NCBI GenBank assembly: GCA_025024175.1
Contig: QCXZ01000064.1
Span: 15,810,001 to 15,874,000 of the forward strand
DNA: 64,000 bases
Direction of reading: 5' to 3'
From: Rhyzopertha dominica
Taxonomy: Eukaryota > Arthropoda > Insecta > Coleoptera > Bostrichidae
Position numbers and translations under genes: made by a program. Shown here in pieces: positions 39,191-49,728 of the stretch (the first letter of the stretch is position 1; the number at the start of each line of letters is the position of its first letter). The notes beneath the pieces are model-generated. The model did no database searches, was not told where the DNA came from, and saw only the letters and a list, made by a program, of their open reading frames with translations.

Positions 39191-40289
39191 TTATTCTTAC
39201 AGAAACTGAGATAAATAAACGAAGATTAAAGTAACATATTTTCAAGTAAATACGTTCTCTAGAAAATTTACACTAAGGTGTATACTAATTTGGTTATTGA
39301 AGAGTGATGTACTAAAAAACCGTATTATATAATCCACATACGATTAGGTACATCCATTTTTGGAAAACGTTATTGATACACTTGATAATTAAATTGTATA
39401 GTGAAATTAAGTTAAGCCTATATATACTACAAGGTACTATAACATAGAAAAGTTGTTGTAACAGGCGTTCATGAAAAAACTTGTCAAGCACGCCGTTCTT
39501 CACAGCATAATTTTTTTATTAAGTTTTATGTTCCCCACAAGGTAGTTCAATACTGGACGTATTTGCATTTGCTTTGTATGCTCGTCAGATGTGAACCATA
39601 AGCATCCATTTAGTATAACAAAAGTAAATGAAACACATATGTTTAGTGGTCGGTAGTCAAGTTTGCTAAATTGTGTTCAGTACAATCTATTTGTCATAAC
39701 ACTGTACCTGGAGTTTGTTGTACCAATTCTATGACATATTTATGCTCAAGATGATAGCAACGATCACCGCCTCACTTGACCTGTAATTTTTGTGAACGCC
39801 CGTTATTTTACCAAATAAGGGGATAAAAACAATTGGTTTAACTATAAAATTTGTCTAAATACTTGCGGCACTAAATGTTCATATAAAAATTAATTATTTG
39901 GAGAAAAATTCATAAATAAAACGAAAGCTAATAAAACATATAGACAAAGACTGTAAGTCAGGTCAGCTAATAAAAAAAATATTTAATAACTAAGGCAAAA
40001 TATGTCCAGTTCTACTTTCATCTATAAAACGAACTTTAGATGATCGTTGCATTTAGTATGTGGCAAATCAAGTGTCGTGGAATCGGAGAGAAATAAAGAC
40101 TATTTACATTAATTATTGGGTTTTAACGTTCCCAAATCTTTTACAAGTCATGACAGAAAAAAACTTGATGTATTTGCGTATTTTATATTTGATTTGAGTT
40201 CGAGGACATATCTACTTTTAGAAGTTCACTACCATTTTACAATATGTTATCACGATTGTTACGAGGTTGGTGTTGTTTACTTGAGGGAC
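39191..40289. other. AT-rich unique DNA
   Basis: Nothing recognised. An 83-codon frame at 40116-40367 has no family signature. Confidence 0.4.
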
Positions 40290-40470
40290 GTTTCCCATTC
40301 GAAATTTACGCTCAGGGTGAAGCGTTCCATCTGGAGGCAGGTAACGGAGCTAATTCCCATAATTTAATTGACACTCCTTGAAAGTGCGATTTCGCATTCC
40401 TGGCTGAGCTGGCGGTAACGTTATTAGCAGAAAGTAATTTCGTGTGTTCCTTAAAAGCGTACAATCTGAA
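40290..40470. other. GC-balanced unique segment with homeodomain-type cores
   Basis: A compact cluster of CATCTG, CAGGTAACGG, GCTAATTCCC and TTTAATTG words lies in otherwise AT-rich DNA. This is consistent with an enhancer-like element, without proof. Confidence 0.2.
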
Positions 40471-40769
40471 CCATGTGAAGTGAACAACGTCGTGTACAGC
40501 CCTTGACGTAAAAAGATGGGTAAGATATGGTTAAGACGTTATCAAGTGGGCGTTGTTATAAAAGGAAATTTATTGTAACTGTCTATATTTTCATATATCC
40601 AATAGGGAGCGGTAATGAATATGTAGCGACATAACACGACCGCGCTCCTTAACTGCATAATGTTTGCTAAAAAATCATATTGTATGTATATCTACTTCTT
40701 TCCTTGCTATCAAAATTTTTCGAAGATAGATATTTTCAAAAACACATATTAGGTTCAAAAACGAATAAC

Positions 40770-40995
40770 AGGCAAAAACGGATTTCGTTTAAAACAGATT
40801 ATCTACTTCATCTGTCAAATTTAAATTTTGGCAAATCACTTTCGTAGTTACAACTAAAAATAATCAATCTGACGCCGATATCAGCGACTATTACAAATCG
40901 AATCGACTATCTTAATAGGTATCCAAATCAAGTACACTGTTATGTCGTTATGTCCTTTTTTATTATGTCAAATAAATAAAAATGTCAGAGACATA
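40770..40995 (+). repeat. Dispersed repeat, copy A
   Basis: Matches 55575-55770 in the same orientation over about 200 bases with many substitutions. Shared landmarks in order are TCATCTGT, AAATTTAAATTTT, GCAAAT, CATAGTTAC/CGTAGTTAC, AATCGACTAT, TTAATAGGT/TTAATAAGT, TTTTTATTA and GTCAGAGACA. The element type is unknown and its borders are not visible. Confidence 0.6.
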
Positions 40996-41290
40996 AGATT
41001 CATAACGACTCTGACGAAAAGATCGACAATCCATTCTAAAATTTGATTCAGGAAATAATCCTAACAAATACAACATACAACTCGGTCTTGATAAATTATC
41101 GACTATTTACATTGTATCAAATTTTCTTGAGTGCAGTGCTCCAAAGTTTGACTCGATCAAATTGGTATTAATAATTTTAGCTCAAATTATTTATGCCAGT
41201 TTGGTCTCTTCAAATCGACAGTCGCGTACTCTCGAAAAATTGATGAAAATTAAATAATCGACAGTTTATCAAAATCTTGTGATATTACCG
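40996..41290. other. AT-rich DNA, nothing recognised
   Basis: No coding signal. It may be a continuation of the dispersed repeat, but copy B does not extend this far recognisably. Confidence 0.35.
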
Positions 41291-41580
41291 TTGAATTAAT
41301 TCATTCAGTGCATTCGAAATAAAACGAATACAAACAAATTGTTGTCGCTCGTTTATTCGTTTCGGTGTAAAACAGACAGTACTAATATTCCATTAATTCG
41401 ATTCCGAGTAAAACCAATATCAATATTCATCTATTCGTTTCCAAATAGAACGAATACTAATATTAGTTTATAAATAAAAAAACGAATGCGAATATTCGTT
41501 TATTCGTATCGAATATTATTCGGGGCAATTTTGAACGAATATTCGCTTTACCGTATTCGAATAACGAATATATTCGATGC
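41290..41580. repeat. CGAAT/ATTCG-rich degenerate tandem tract
   Basis: Words CGAATA, ATTCGTTT, AAACGAAT and the palindrome CGAATATTCG recur on both strands, becoming denser towards 41580. It is a cryptically simple, self-complementary tract rather than a regular satellite. No period is constant. Confidence 0.7.
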
Positions 41581-41609
41581 AAATAGACAGCACTACTACC
41601 ATTAACTTT

Positions 41610-41629
41610 ATTAACTTTATAAAGTTAAT
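41610..41629. repeat. 20-bp perfect palindrome ATTAACTTTA/TAAAGTTAAT
   Basis: Perfect dyad with no spacer, preceded by another ATTAACTTT. The sequence is AT-rich, so chance or slippage is likely. Confidence 0.7.
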
Positions 41630-42052
41630 GCTACTACCTACCCACGCGACGGTTCAGGAACCTTGCGGTGACTACAGTAATTACACAATACCTGAACACT
41701 ACCCAATAGCTTTGAAGACTATTGATAAACTTATGGGCAGCACGATCCCTTACAAATCAGAACTTGCATAAAAAAACGAACAAATACCAGTATACAACAA
41801 AACCGATATAGGCAGGAGCCATTGTGAAGACGTTTGCTACTCTGATTAAATTCTGGTAATTGGGTAACACAGAAACTGCATCAAGGTCGTTTTATGTAAG
41901 TATTAGACCTGTTAATAGAGCATGGCTTCACTGTTAATTTCAAATAATTGTATTAAACTATCGTCACGCAAAGTGGAAGTTACATATTTTCAATATTCTT
42001 GTTATGAGCAGAAACAGTTAAATTTTGCCCCAAAAATAGCTGCTTAAATGAC
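41630..42052. other. Unique DNA, nothing recognised
   Basis: A 64-codon frame (41577-41771) shows no family signature. No repeat is seen before the TTAA element. Confidence 0.4.
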
Positions 42053-42979
42053 AAGAGAATATACGCATTTACTTGGAGTGATCGGGCAGTAATGTAAACT
42101 AGGCAACCCGTATTACCAGCGGGACATAGGACGTAAGAGGGTAGCCGATAGGTTGAAATCACTCAAAGATCGTACGAGCAACAGACGGGCTAAACTAATA
42201 TTCGGAAAATTTCTGACTGTAGTTTGTCCATAAAAAAGTAAGCATGATATTAGTAACTTACTATGATATACCAGGTTATTCAAAATATGGAATAACCAAT
42301 TTATTTCTGTAAATATGAACTATATAACTTTTCATTCTAACTGCATGTCGACTATGATTTCTGGAGGAACTTTTATAATAATTTTCATTCCGCCTCCCCA
42401 TTGCTTCGGCAGACAGTAAATTAATGTGAAAGAGCTTCTAACATTAAACTTGTCACGTGTATTTAGACATACAATCTTAGAAATTCAGTCATATCGGAAT
42501 AGATCGTATACCGCTCGATCATTCCCGACAGGTTTGGATCTTAGCCTCACTGTTCTCTGGATACCACATGACGGACCTGGTGGGGATGGGCATTCGCATT
42601 CCGCTCTCGTGAAAGACTCGTGCGAAAGGGTTTGCGGTTTTAGATTTTTTGAATGTTTTTACTCATTTATCGTGCTCATGTTTTTGGTAGTGTACAAAGA
42701 AATACGTAACTACAACGTGGAGTTCGAATTTTTTGTTAATGTGCCTTAGTTTTCTAGAAATAGCTCGCCAAAAATGCGCATCTTTAAGCAAAATATAACA
42801 ACAAATATTTACATTACCGTACCAAATTCAGAAAAAAATTGAAATCTCCGTTGTAGCTACATCTTTTGTCATTGCCATGTCGAAATTTCACTTCGAAAAA
42901 GTTTCGAATAACTCGGTAAAATGTAAAACGGTAGGTGCTTAAAATGACCCCCGTCACTCTAGGTAAACGCCTCTCTTAA
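42053..42979 (+). mobile_element. TTAA-flanked non-autonomous transposon, copy 2
   Basis: Same family and orientation as the copy at 24 kb. The left end is damaged: the expected GAGGGGC is replaced by GAGAATATACG before CATTTACTTGGAG, and no TTAA lies directly at the border (one is at 42044-42047). The right end CTCTAGGTAAACGCCTCTC is followed by TTAA at 42976-42979, which is also the left TTAA of copy 3. A 107-codon plus-strand frame (42426-42749) is shared with copy 3, but copies 1 and 4 are broken in it, so it is probably not coding. Confidence 0.8.
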
Positions 42980-43901
42980 GAGGGGTATTTACTTGGAGCC
43001 ATCGGGCAGAAATGTAAACTATGCAATCCATATTACCAGCGGGACATGGACCGTAAGAGGGTAGCCGATAGATTGAAATCACGCAAAGATCGTACGAGCA
43101 ACAGACGGGCTAAACTAATATTCGCAAAATTGCTGACTGTAGAGTGTGCATAAAAAAGTAAGCATGATATTGGTAACTTACTATCATATTATACCAGGTT
43201 ATTCAAAATATGGAATAACCCATTTATTTCTGTAAATATGAACTATATAACATTTTATTCTAACTGCATATCGACTATGATTTCTGGAGGAACGTTTATA
43301 ATAATTTTCCTTCCGCTTCCCCATTTCTTCGGCAGACAGTAAATTAATGTGAAAGAGCTTTTAACATTAAACTTGTCACGTGTATTTAGACATACAATCT
43401 TAGAAATCCAGTCATATTGGAATGGATCGTATACTGCTCGATCATTCCCGACAGGTTTGTATCTTAGCCTCACTGTTCTCTGGATACCACACGACAGACC
43501 TGGTGGGGATGGGCACTCGCATTCCGCTCTCGTGACGGACTCGTGCGAAAGGGTTTGCGGTTTTAGATTTTTTGAATGTTTTTACTCATTTATCGTGCTC
43601 ATGTTTTTGGTAGTGTACAAAGAAATACGTAGCTACAACGTGGAGTTCGAATTTTTTGTTAATGTGCCTTAGTTTTCGAGAAATAGCTCGCAAAAAATAC
43701 GCATCTTTAAGCAAAATATAACAACAAATATTTACATTACCGTACCAAATTGAGAAAAAATTGAACTCTCCGATGTAGCTACATCTTTTGTCATTGCCAT
43801 GTCGAAATTTCACTTCGAAAAAGTTTCGAATAACTCGGTAAATTGTAAAACGGTAGGTGCTTAAAATGACCCCCTTCGCTTTAGGTAAACGCCCCTCTTA
43901 A
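42976..43901 (+). mobile_element. TTAA-flanked non-autonomous transposon, copy 3
   Basis: 918 bp (42980-43897) between TTAA at 42976 and TTAA at 43898. The ends are GAGGGGTATTTACTTGGAGC and the complement of TTTAGGTAAACGCCCCTC. It is very similar to copy 2 throughout, with few substitutions by eye. Its 107-codon plus-strand frame (43349-43672) starts MKELLTLNLSRVFRHTILEI, and a 72-codon minus-strand frame overlaps it. Neither matches a transposase I know. Confidence 0.85.
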
Positions 43902-44265
43902 AGGCAGACTGAAGCAGTTCGTTAGAAATGCACTACTGAACGAGCTATAGGAGCCGTATTAAAACAATGCAGTATCCAAGAACGGTAACCATTCGCCTTT
44001 TTCCAAACAAGATAACTAATGCTCAACGAAGTTCTAGTGCTAACCACTGAACAACCCGTTTTCAGTGTTCCGCGCAACCTGAGTAGCGCTTACTTCACTA
44101 TAAAGTACATATCTTTTTGTTTTGTTTGTTACGCTTTACGTAAATGTAATGCGATCACATAGAAGCGCCTAATCAATAAAAGGTTTTTCTATGTATTGGT
44201 AATACTCCACTGTTTGGATGTGTATTGTTTTCTGGCCAGCAGTGGTGTTAAATTACTTGGCGTTT
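43902..44265. other. 364-bp unique spacer between inverted TTAA-element copies
   Basis: Contains on the minus strand a tRNA A-box-like piece TTGTTCAGTGGTTAGCACTA (about 44033-44058), with GGTTACCGTTCTTGGATA further down where a B-box would lie. This suggests a decayed SINE. Nothing coding is seen. Confidence 0.35.
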
Positions 44266-45203
44266 TTAAGAGGGGCGTTTACCTAGAGCGAATCGGGCCA
44301 TTTTAAGCATCTACCGTTTTATATTTTACCGCTTTATTCGAAACTTTTTCGAAGTGAAATTTCGACATGGCAATGACAAAAGATGTAGCTACAACATAGA
44401 GTTCGAGTTTTTTTCCGAATTTGGTACGGTAATGTAAATATTTGTTGTTATATTTTGCTTAAAAATGCGTATTTTTGGCGAGCTATTTCTCGAAAACTAA
44501 GGCACATAAACGAAAAATTCGAACTCCACGTTGTAGCTACATATTTCTTTGTACACTACCAAAAACATGAGTACGATAAATGAGTAAAAGCTTCAAAAAA
44601 TCTAAAACCGCAAACCGTTTCGCACGAGTCCGTCATGAGAGCGGAATGCGAATGCCCATCCCCACCAGGTCCGTCGCGTGGTATCCAGTGAACAGTGAGG
44701 CTAAGATACAATCATGTCGGGAATGATCGAGCCGTATACGATCTATTCCGATATGACTGGATTTCTAAGATTGTATGTCTCATTGTCTCATTACACGTGA
44801 CAAGTTTAATGTTAAAAGCTCTTTCACATTAATTTACTGTCTGCTGAAGAAATGGGGAGGCGGAAGAAAAATTATTATAAAAGTTCTTCCAGAAATCATA
44901 GTCGACATGCAGTTAGAATGAAATGTTATATACTTCATATTTACAGAAATAAATGGGTTAATCCATATTTTGAATAACCTGGTATAATATCATAGTAAGT
45001 TACTAATATCATGTTTACTTTTTTATGCCCACCCTACTACAGTCGGCAATTTTCCGAATATTAGTTTAGCCCGTCTGTTGCTCGTACGATCTTTGCGTGA
45101 TTTCAACCTATCGGCAACCCTCTTACGTCCCATGTCCCGCTGGTAATATGGGTTGCATAGTTTACATTTCTGCCCGATCGCTCCAAGTAAATGCCCCTCT
45201 TAA
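44266..45203 (-). mobile_element. TTAA-flanked non-autonomous transposon, copy 4 (inverted)
   Basis: 930 bp (44270-45199) with TTAA at 44266-44269 and 45200-45203. It is the reverse complement of copies 1-3, beginning GAGGGGCGTTTACCTAGAGC and ending with the complement of GAGGGGCATTTACTTGGAGC. Both ends are intact. With copy 3 it forms a ~920-bp inverted repeat around a 364-bp spacer. Confidence 0.85.
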
Positions 45204-45583
45204 ACAGATGCGTATTTTTACGTCATTTACGTAACAGATATGGTTGATATGACCGTATAACAAACCTATAATAAAAACGAGATAAAATTTTCATGAACAG
45301 ATAATTGATTTACGATGTTAACCGGTATGGGAAAANTGCAAAAAGTTTATCTTCGAAATGTTGCAATTCTGAGCGCTAAATATATAAATCAGGTGGCTTA
45401 ATGAAATAGTTTTGGATTTGTTGATGGTGCTAAAATAGCTCTCAACTGTTTTAATAAACTTGGTAAACCAAACGTTCATATTAATTTTGTTATAAATATA
45501 ATTGTAAGTTGAACAGTAAGTAGCTTACTCAAATCCTGTGAAAATTAGCTTTCATTTTTGTTTAGTTCTTTCAGTTTCTCATA
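45204..45583. other. AT-rich DNA, nothing recognised
   Basis: One ambiguity code lies at 45336. No coding signal. Confidence 0.4.
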
Positions 45584-45585
45584 TA

Positions 45586-46543
45586 CAGGGTTGCAAAAAA
45601 GTTCTGATAATTTTTTCAGGTATTTCAACAGTGTAGAAATACCGTATACAAAAATAAATTCAATAAACCTCATGAACAATAACGTTTGTTATATCAATAA
45701 CTTAAACACCAAGGATAAAAATTTACAATAAATGTTCGAAATTGCCCCCTTTGGCATCAATACGTTTACGCAGTCACTTGCGAATATTTCGGACCATGCT
45801 CGGATCCAGTACGTCGTGGAGGACTTGCTGATGGTAGCTGGCGACGTTGATCTTTAGGTTCCCCTCGATGAAGACTAGCGGCGTCTTTCAGGTGGTGCAG
45901 ACTTCGGCCCAAACCATAACCTAGGCCTGAAAATGACCTCGACCGATGGTTCTCGCCGCAGCGGTCTTCTGCTGGTCTTTCTTGAGCAGCTGCCGGCGAT
46001 TCTGGCGGTTGTGTTGCGGTTGGACCGTGAAACCTTCTCGTAGGTTAAGAGCACTTTCGGTAGTCCAGCACCGGCGAACAGGTGTAGCATCAGGGGAGAT
46101 TTCTCTTTAGCTGCGCAGTCTCAGCTTCTTTATGGTGATGTTTCTGACACGCTCTCAGTTAATACCCAGGTTCTTCGCCATTTTGTGCAGCCACACCTCT
46201 GGATTTCGTTCAATTCGGCAACCATCTGGATGTTCTCCGGAATGATCGCGGTGGTTGGACGGCCGCTTCGAGGACGGTCTGCAGTCCAGCCGGTCTCTTC
46301 GAAACGTTCTACAGCTCTATAGACGCTGGCCGGTTTGAACGCAGTCTGTCCTCTTCATTCAAGCCTTGTGCAATTCGATGACGGTGACAGACTCACTTTC
46401 AAGAGACATGACCAAAACAGAATTGAAATTGACCACATTATTACTTTCTAGATCAAAATTACACGAGAAATCAACAGAAAAAACGTTATATCAATACTAA
46501 AAAGAGCAAAGTACAAAATTATCAGAACTCTTCAGTCACCCGT
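45586..46543 (-). mobile_element. maT-like Tc1/mariner element
   Basis: The element is 958 bp, with TA outside both ends (45584-45585 and 46544-46545). The terminal inverted repeats of about 29 bases share AGTTCTGATAATTTT perfectly and differ in the outer half (CAGGGTTGC at the left, ACGGGTGAC at the right). A broken transposase runs on the minus strand. It is shorter than an autonomous element because the segment with the second catalytic Asp is gone. Confidence 0.85.
45720..46411 (-). pseudogene. maT-like transposase, decayed
   Basis: On the minus strand the N-terminus from about 46411 reads MSLESESVTVIELHKA. The DNA-binding part follows as SKRPSNHRDHSGEH, RIERNPEVWLHKMAKNLGIN and the second-helix segment VRNITIKKLRLRS, then TTESALNLREGF. 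The catalytic-core strand VMVWAEVCTT, then KTPLVFIEGNLKINVASYHQ and QVLHDVLDP, is typical of maT-type (D37D) transposases. The C-terminus reads RIDAKGGNFEHLL, ending near 45722. Several stops and frame changes occur. The QQD-type block between QVLHDVL and the C-terminus is deleted. Confidence 0.75.
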
Positions 46544-46545
46544 TA

Positions 46546-47486
46546 TGTGTATAAAAGATAAAAACGTTCCTGTGCTATTAGGTAATACTCTTATTAACAT
46601 CTGGCAGTTATTATAATAACATCACACTATAAATGCAGTATAGATGGTAATTTGTTAAGTGTTATACATAATTGATTACAAAAAAGATGTATATATAAAC
46701 ACAAAACAATCTGAATCCGAAATATGTTCTCTTAGGCTCTCATCACAAGTAAGTTTCTGTATTTGCTTTGGTCGCGTCATAGGAGTTCAATTAGTTCAAC
46801 ACAGACAGACAAATATGCAACAGCTCGCGAACATTAGCAACACAACTCGATCAAGTGCGCACAGGAAGCATCAGTTGCACCCGTCAGTAAACTTTGAAAT
46901 CCACAGGGACTGCCTCGAACTGCAATTGCATGTCTTACCACGTACAAACAAATTCAGAAACCGACTTCTCTGTAACCGTTCTACCTGTCAGCTAGGTACA
47001 TGCCATGCAATCGCTCTCACAGGTAAACACACAAAACAATCAATTACCGATACGCCTTCATCGCTAACACTCATTGCACGTTTAGCTTCGATCAATTAGG
47101 TTTTGATTCCGAGCAACCTGAACCGTTTACACGGTAAACGTAAAATTAATAATACCCAACCAAATCAGAATTTATTGGTGTGTAATGTTTAGACAAGGTC
47201 GCGTGGTGATTTAATTGATGCATCTCCACTACTGCTTGAACAAACATGGATGATACATGCGGAGATGAAATTTGCGCGTTTTTAGTTTTATATCAATTAA
47301 CAACCATGATAGCTGTTGGATTCTTCTCTGGGTTTTTGATTTGTCGACTATTCCATGGCGTAAGTTATTAAATGGACTGTATTCCAGTATTCGATTCCAG
47401 GTCCAAAGACACAGAAAATTACGGTTTCTCAGTTTCACGGCGGTTTCGTTTCCGGGTACCGAAAGTCCAACAGGGTATTCTTATAA
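46546..47486. other. Unique DNA with one unrecognised 146-codon open frame
   Basis: The plus-strand frame 46659-47099 is the longest apparently non-transposon frame on the plus strand. It is rich in Ser, Thr, Arg, His and Cys and shows no known domain, signal peptide or repeat. The local base composition is less AT-rich, which makes long chance frames more likely. Smaller frames at 47272-47575 overlap in different frames and are probably not coding. Confidence 0.25.
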
Positions 47487-48047
47487 CCGCAGCAAATAGC
47501 TTACAACCATTGGATACCTTTTTGTCTGCACATCACTGCAGCATACCTGCCCTACGTCAATGGATGTACAGATAAGATCGGACGGCTGCTGAGAAGACAT
47601 CATATAACCACCATCATCACCGCCCCGGGAAAGATAGCTAACGCCTTTCCGAAATATCGTTCGACGACTGAGGCGCTACAAACACAAGGTGTGTACAGCA
47701 TCCCATGCAGCTGTGGGAAGGTTTACATCGGCCAAACCCGAAGCCACATGAGCTCGAGAATCAAGGAGCACATGAGGGACTCCAGAGACCGACAAGGTGA
47801 TAGGTCGGCTGTAGCAGAACATCGAATGGAGACTGGCCACATCATCGAATTCGAGGAAGCACAAATGCTCTCGAGGGAAGCGAGTTTCTGGCCGAGACTG
47901 TACAAGGAAGCCATCGAAATCCAGAAGAATCTGCACAATTATAACCGAGACCGGGGCATCGAACTACCTGCAATCTGGAAACCGGTCATGCGTAACAACG
48001 CCCACGCGTCAGTGACCTGGACGAGTATAAGTACCCGAGCGGATTAG
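47487..48047 (+). pseudogene. Penelope-like retroelement C-terminus with GIY-YIG endonuclease
   Basis: One frame is open from 47487 to the TAG ending at 48047. It reads LPYVNGCTDKIGRLLRRHHI and TTIITAPGKIANAFP (the linker after the reverse transcriptase in Penelope-like elements). Then GVYSIPCSCGKVYIGQT carries the GIY (here GVY) and YIG motifs, with the conserved Cys pair. SSRIKEHMRDSRD follows with the catalytic Arg, then AVAEHRMETGHIIEFEEA with the His/Glu region. The domain is about 100 residues, the usual length. The reverse transcriptase half is absent, so the element is 5'-truncated near 47487-47540. The endonuclease part is free of stops and frameshifts, which suggests a fairly recent insertion. 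No ATG opens the frame at its true start. Confidence 0.85.
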
Positions 48048-48071
48048 GACACTTCAGTTTCAGAGCTACTT

Positions 48072-48112
48072 CTGAGGAAGACACCGACATGAGTGTCGCA
48101 ACGTCAACGTCT
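48072..48112 (+). ncRNA. Hammerhead-like hairpin motif downstream of the Penelope fragment
   Basis: The order is CTGAGGA, then A, then stem GACAC / loop / GTGTC, then GCAAC, then ACGT-CA-ACGT followed by C. This follows the type-I hammerhead plan: CUGANGA core, helix II, GAAA core (here GCAA, one change), a very short helix III closed by a tiny loop, and a U-H cleavage position. Penelope-like elements are known to carry such motifs near their ends. The core change and the weak helix I pairing argue that this copy is inactive. Confidence 0.35.
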
Positions 48113-49249
48113 AATAACCAACGTGGGAACCTGCCCGGAAAACAACATGTCATCGACAACAACCACGGAAGCCTTCAAACCAAAATCCAAGATTATTATT
48201 CTGTAATATAAAGTACAAGATTTACATTGAATTATACGGCTCGTAAAAGTAAAACCGCTAATATACCACTCTGTGTTTGACACGCCACGGCCAAAAAATT
48301 CCTTCCTTTCATACTTACTCGGACAAAGAAGAAAGACAATTAATAAGTCAAAGTGTTACGGCAGTCGGGTACTAGCATTTATTCCGGCATCTAGCTATCA
48401 AAAATTAAGAAAATTGACTTACGTCACTGAAAGCACATCGTAAATTGAATTTTGTTTTTACTTGCGAAAACCACTGTTGCACCACTGCTTTTGTTTGGCA
48501 AAAACCTTCTTATGTTGCAAAATATAGGGCAATACCGTCAGGCTTCGTTGAAATGATGGCCGTTCGTTTTCGGCAACATTTTCGGTACCTGTATGTGCCG
48601 CAAATGCTAAGTTATGCATCCCTATCAGTCCCTATCTAAGCATACGTCAACAGGAAATTACTATTAAACATGACTGATTAAACTAAATATTCGACAAATA
48701 GAAAAAGACGTTCCGTCTAGCACATTTGAGTATATTCAAAGTGAAATAAATTACCGGTGTCCATCAAGCGATTTAGATACCTATCTTACAATATGTAAAT
48801 AATTGTTGTCGATAAACATGTTGCACTGACACTGAAACAGTTTTAATCCTTAACCCTCTTGTTATCTTGTTAGAGAGAAGTCGAATCCCCCTTTTCTGTT
48901 TTAACTTGTTGGTTAGGTACTAAACTCGATCGAAGTCTGTGAGCTCAGGTAGGATGATAATAGATTGCTATAATCCGTCACCAGTCAACTTGCCGTCACT
49001 CTAATAAGCTGCTATGGTGGTGTCGTTTGGCAGCAGGGATTTCTAAATAAATATACATCGGCACGAGAGAGAACTATTTGTTTGATTAAACCAACTAAAA
49101 AGATGACTACGCTAATCTAGATGAGACATAAAGCTACCTACGATTATTGCTATGTTTTGGGTAAGAAGGCAAGCTAAACATTAGTGTTTTGAGTAGAGTT
49201 ACGTTGACAAAAGTAGGAGATATACTAGTGTCTCTGGAGAAAATGGGGC
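48113..49249. other. Unique DNA, nothing recognised
   Basis: The first ~80 bases may be 3' sequence of the Penelope element. After that only short frames occur and no repeats are seen. Confidence 0.4.
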
Positions 49250-49545
49250 CTTAACAACGTCATTTGTTTTCGGAGCATTACTCCGTCGTAATGGTGTCCA
49301 CTTCGCTCCAGATGTACAGTATTAACTTTTTATCGAATGCCCTATTTAATGCTTGAAATATAAAGGGAAAACTCAGCGCTTGCTTTGTCCACCGCCTCGA
49401 ACCACTTTAATCTCGCACTCGCAGGGCCGTTTCGCCCCTTTTTGTACTGCACTTTTTGCGCACTTTTAACGGCAATGCAGGAAATTCGGTTTAGTAGCCA
49501 TTAGGGAGGTTAATTCAAGTCTCGCTGAACAGACATTTCCGAATT
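49250..49545. other. GC-balanced unique segment, candidate regulatory DNA
   Basis: Contains GCCGTTTCGCCCC, TTTTTGCGCACTTTT, and GTAGCCATTAGGGAGG next to GTTAATTC. No repeats and no reading frame. Of the textural candidates this is one of the cleaner ones, but conservation is untested. Confidence 0.25.
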
Positions 49546-49728
49546 AACGCCTGGTACCTGTCTTTTCTTTCCAAACAAAGGCCGACAGAAGGGAATTCCG
49601 CAACGTAGAAATTCGTTGCCTTCTATGTATACCAAGCATGTTTTGTAGGTGTTTCTAAATACAATTCTCTCATAATTAGAATTCCGATTTTTTTTTGCCA
49701 AATAATGAACCACAACAAATAAAATGTT
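49546..49728. other. Unique DNA, nothing recognised
   Basis: A 67-codon minus-strand frame without signature. Otherwise empty. Confidence 0.35.

Noticed and set aside
42426..42749. 107-codon frame repeated at 43349-43672
   Set aside because: Its conservation follows from the recent copying of the TTAA element. The copies at 24 kb and 44 kb are disrupted in it, and no transposase motif is present.
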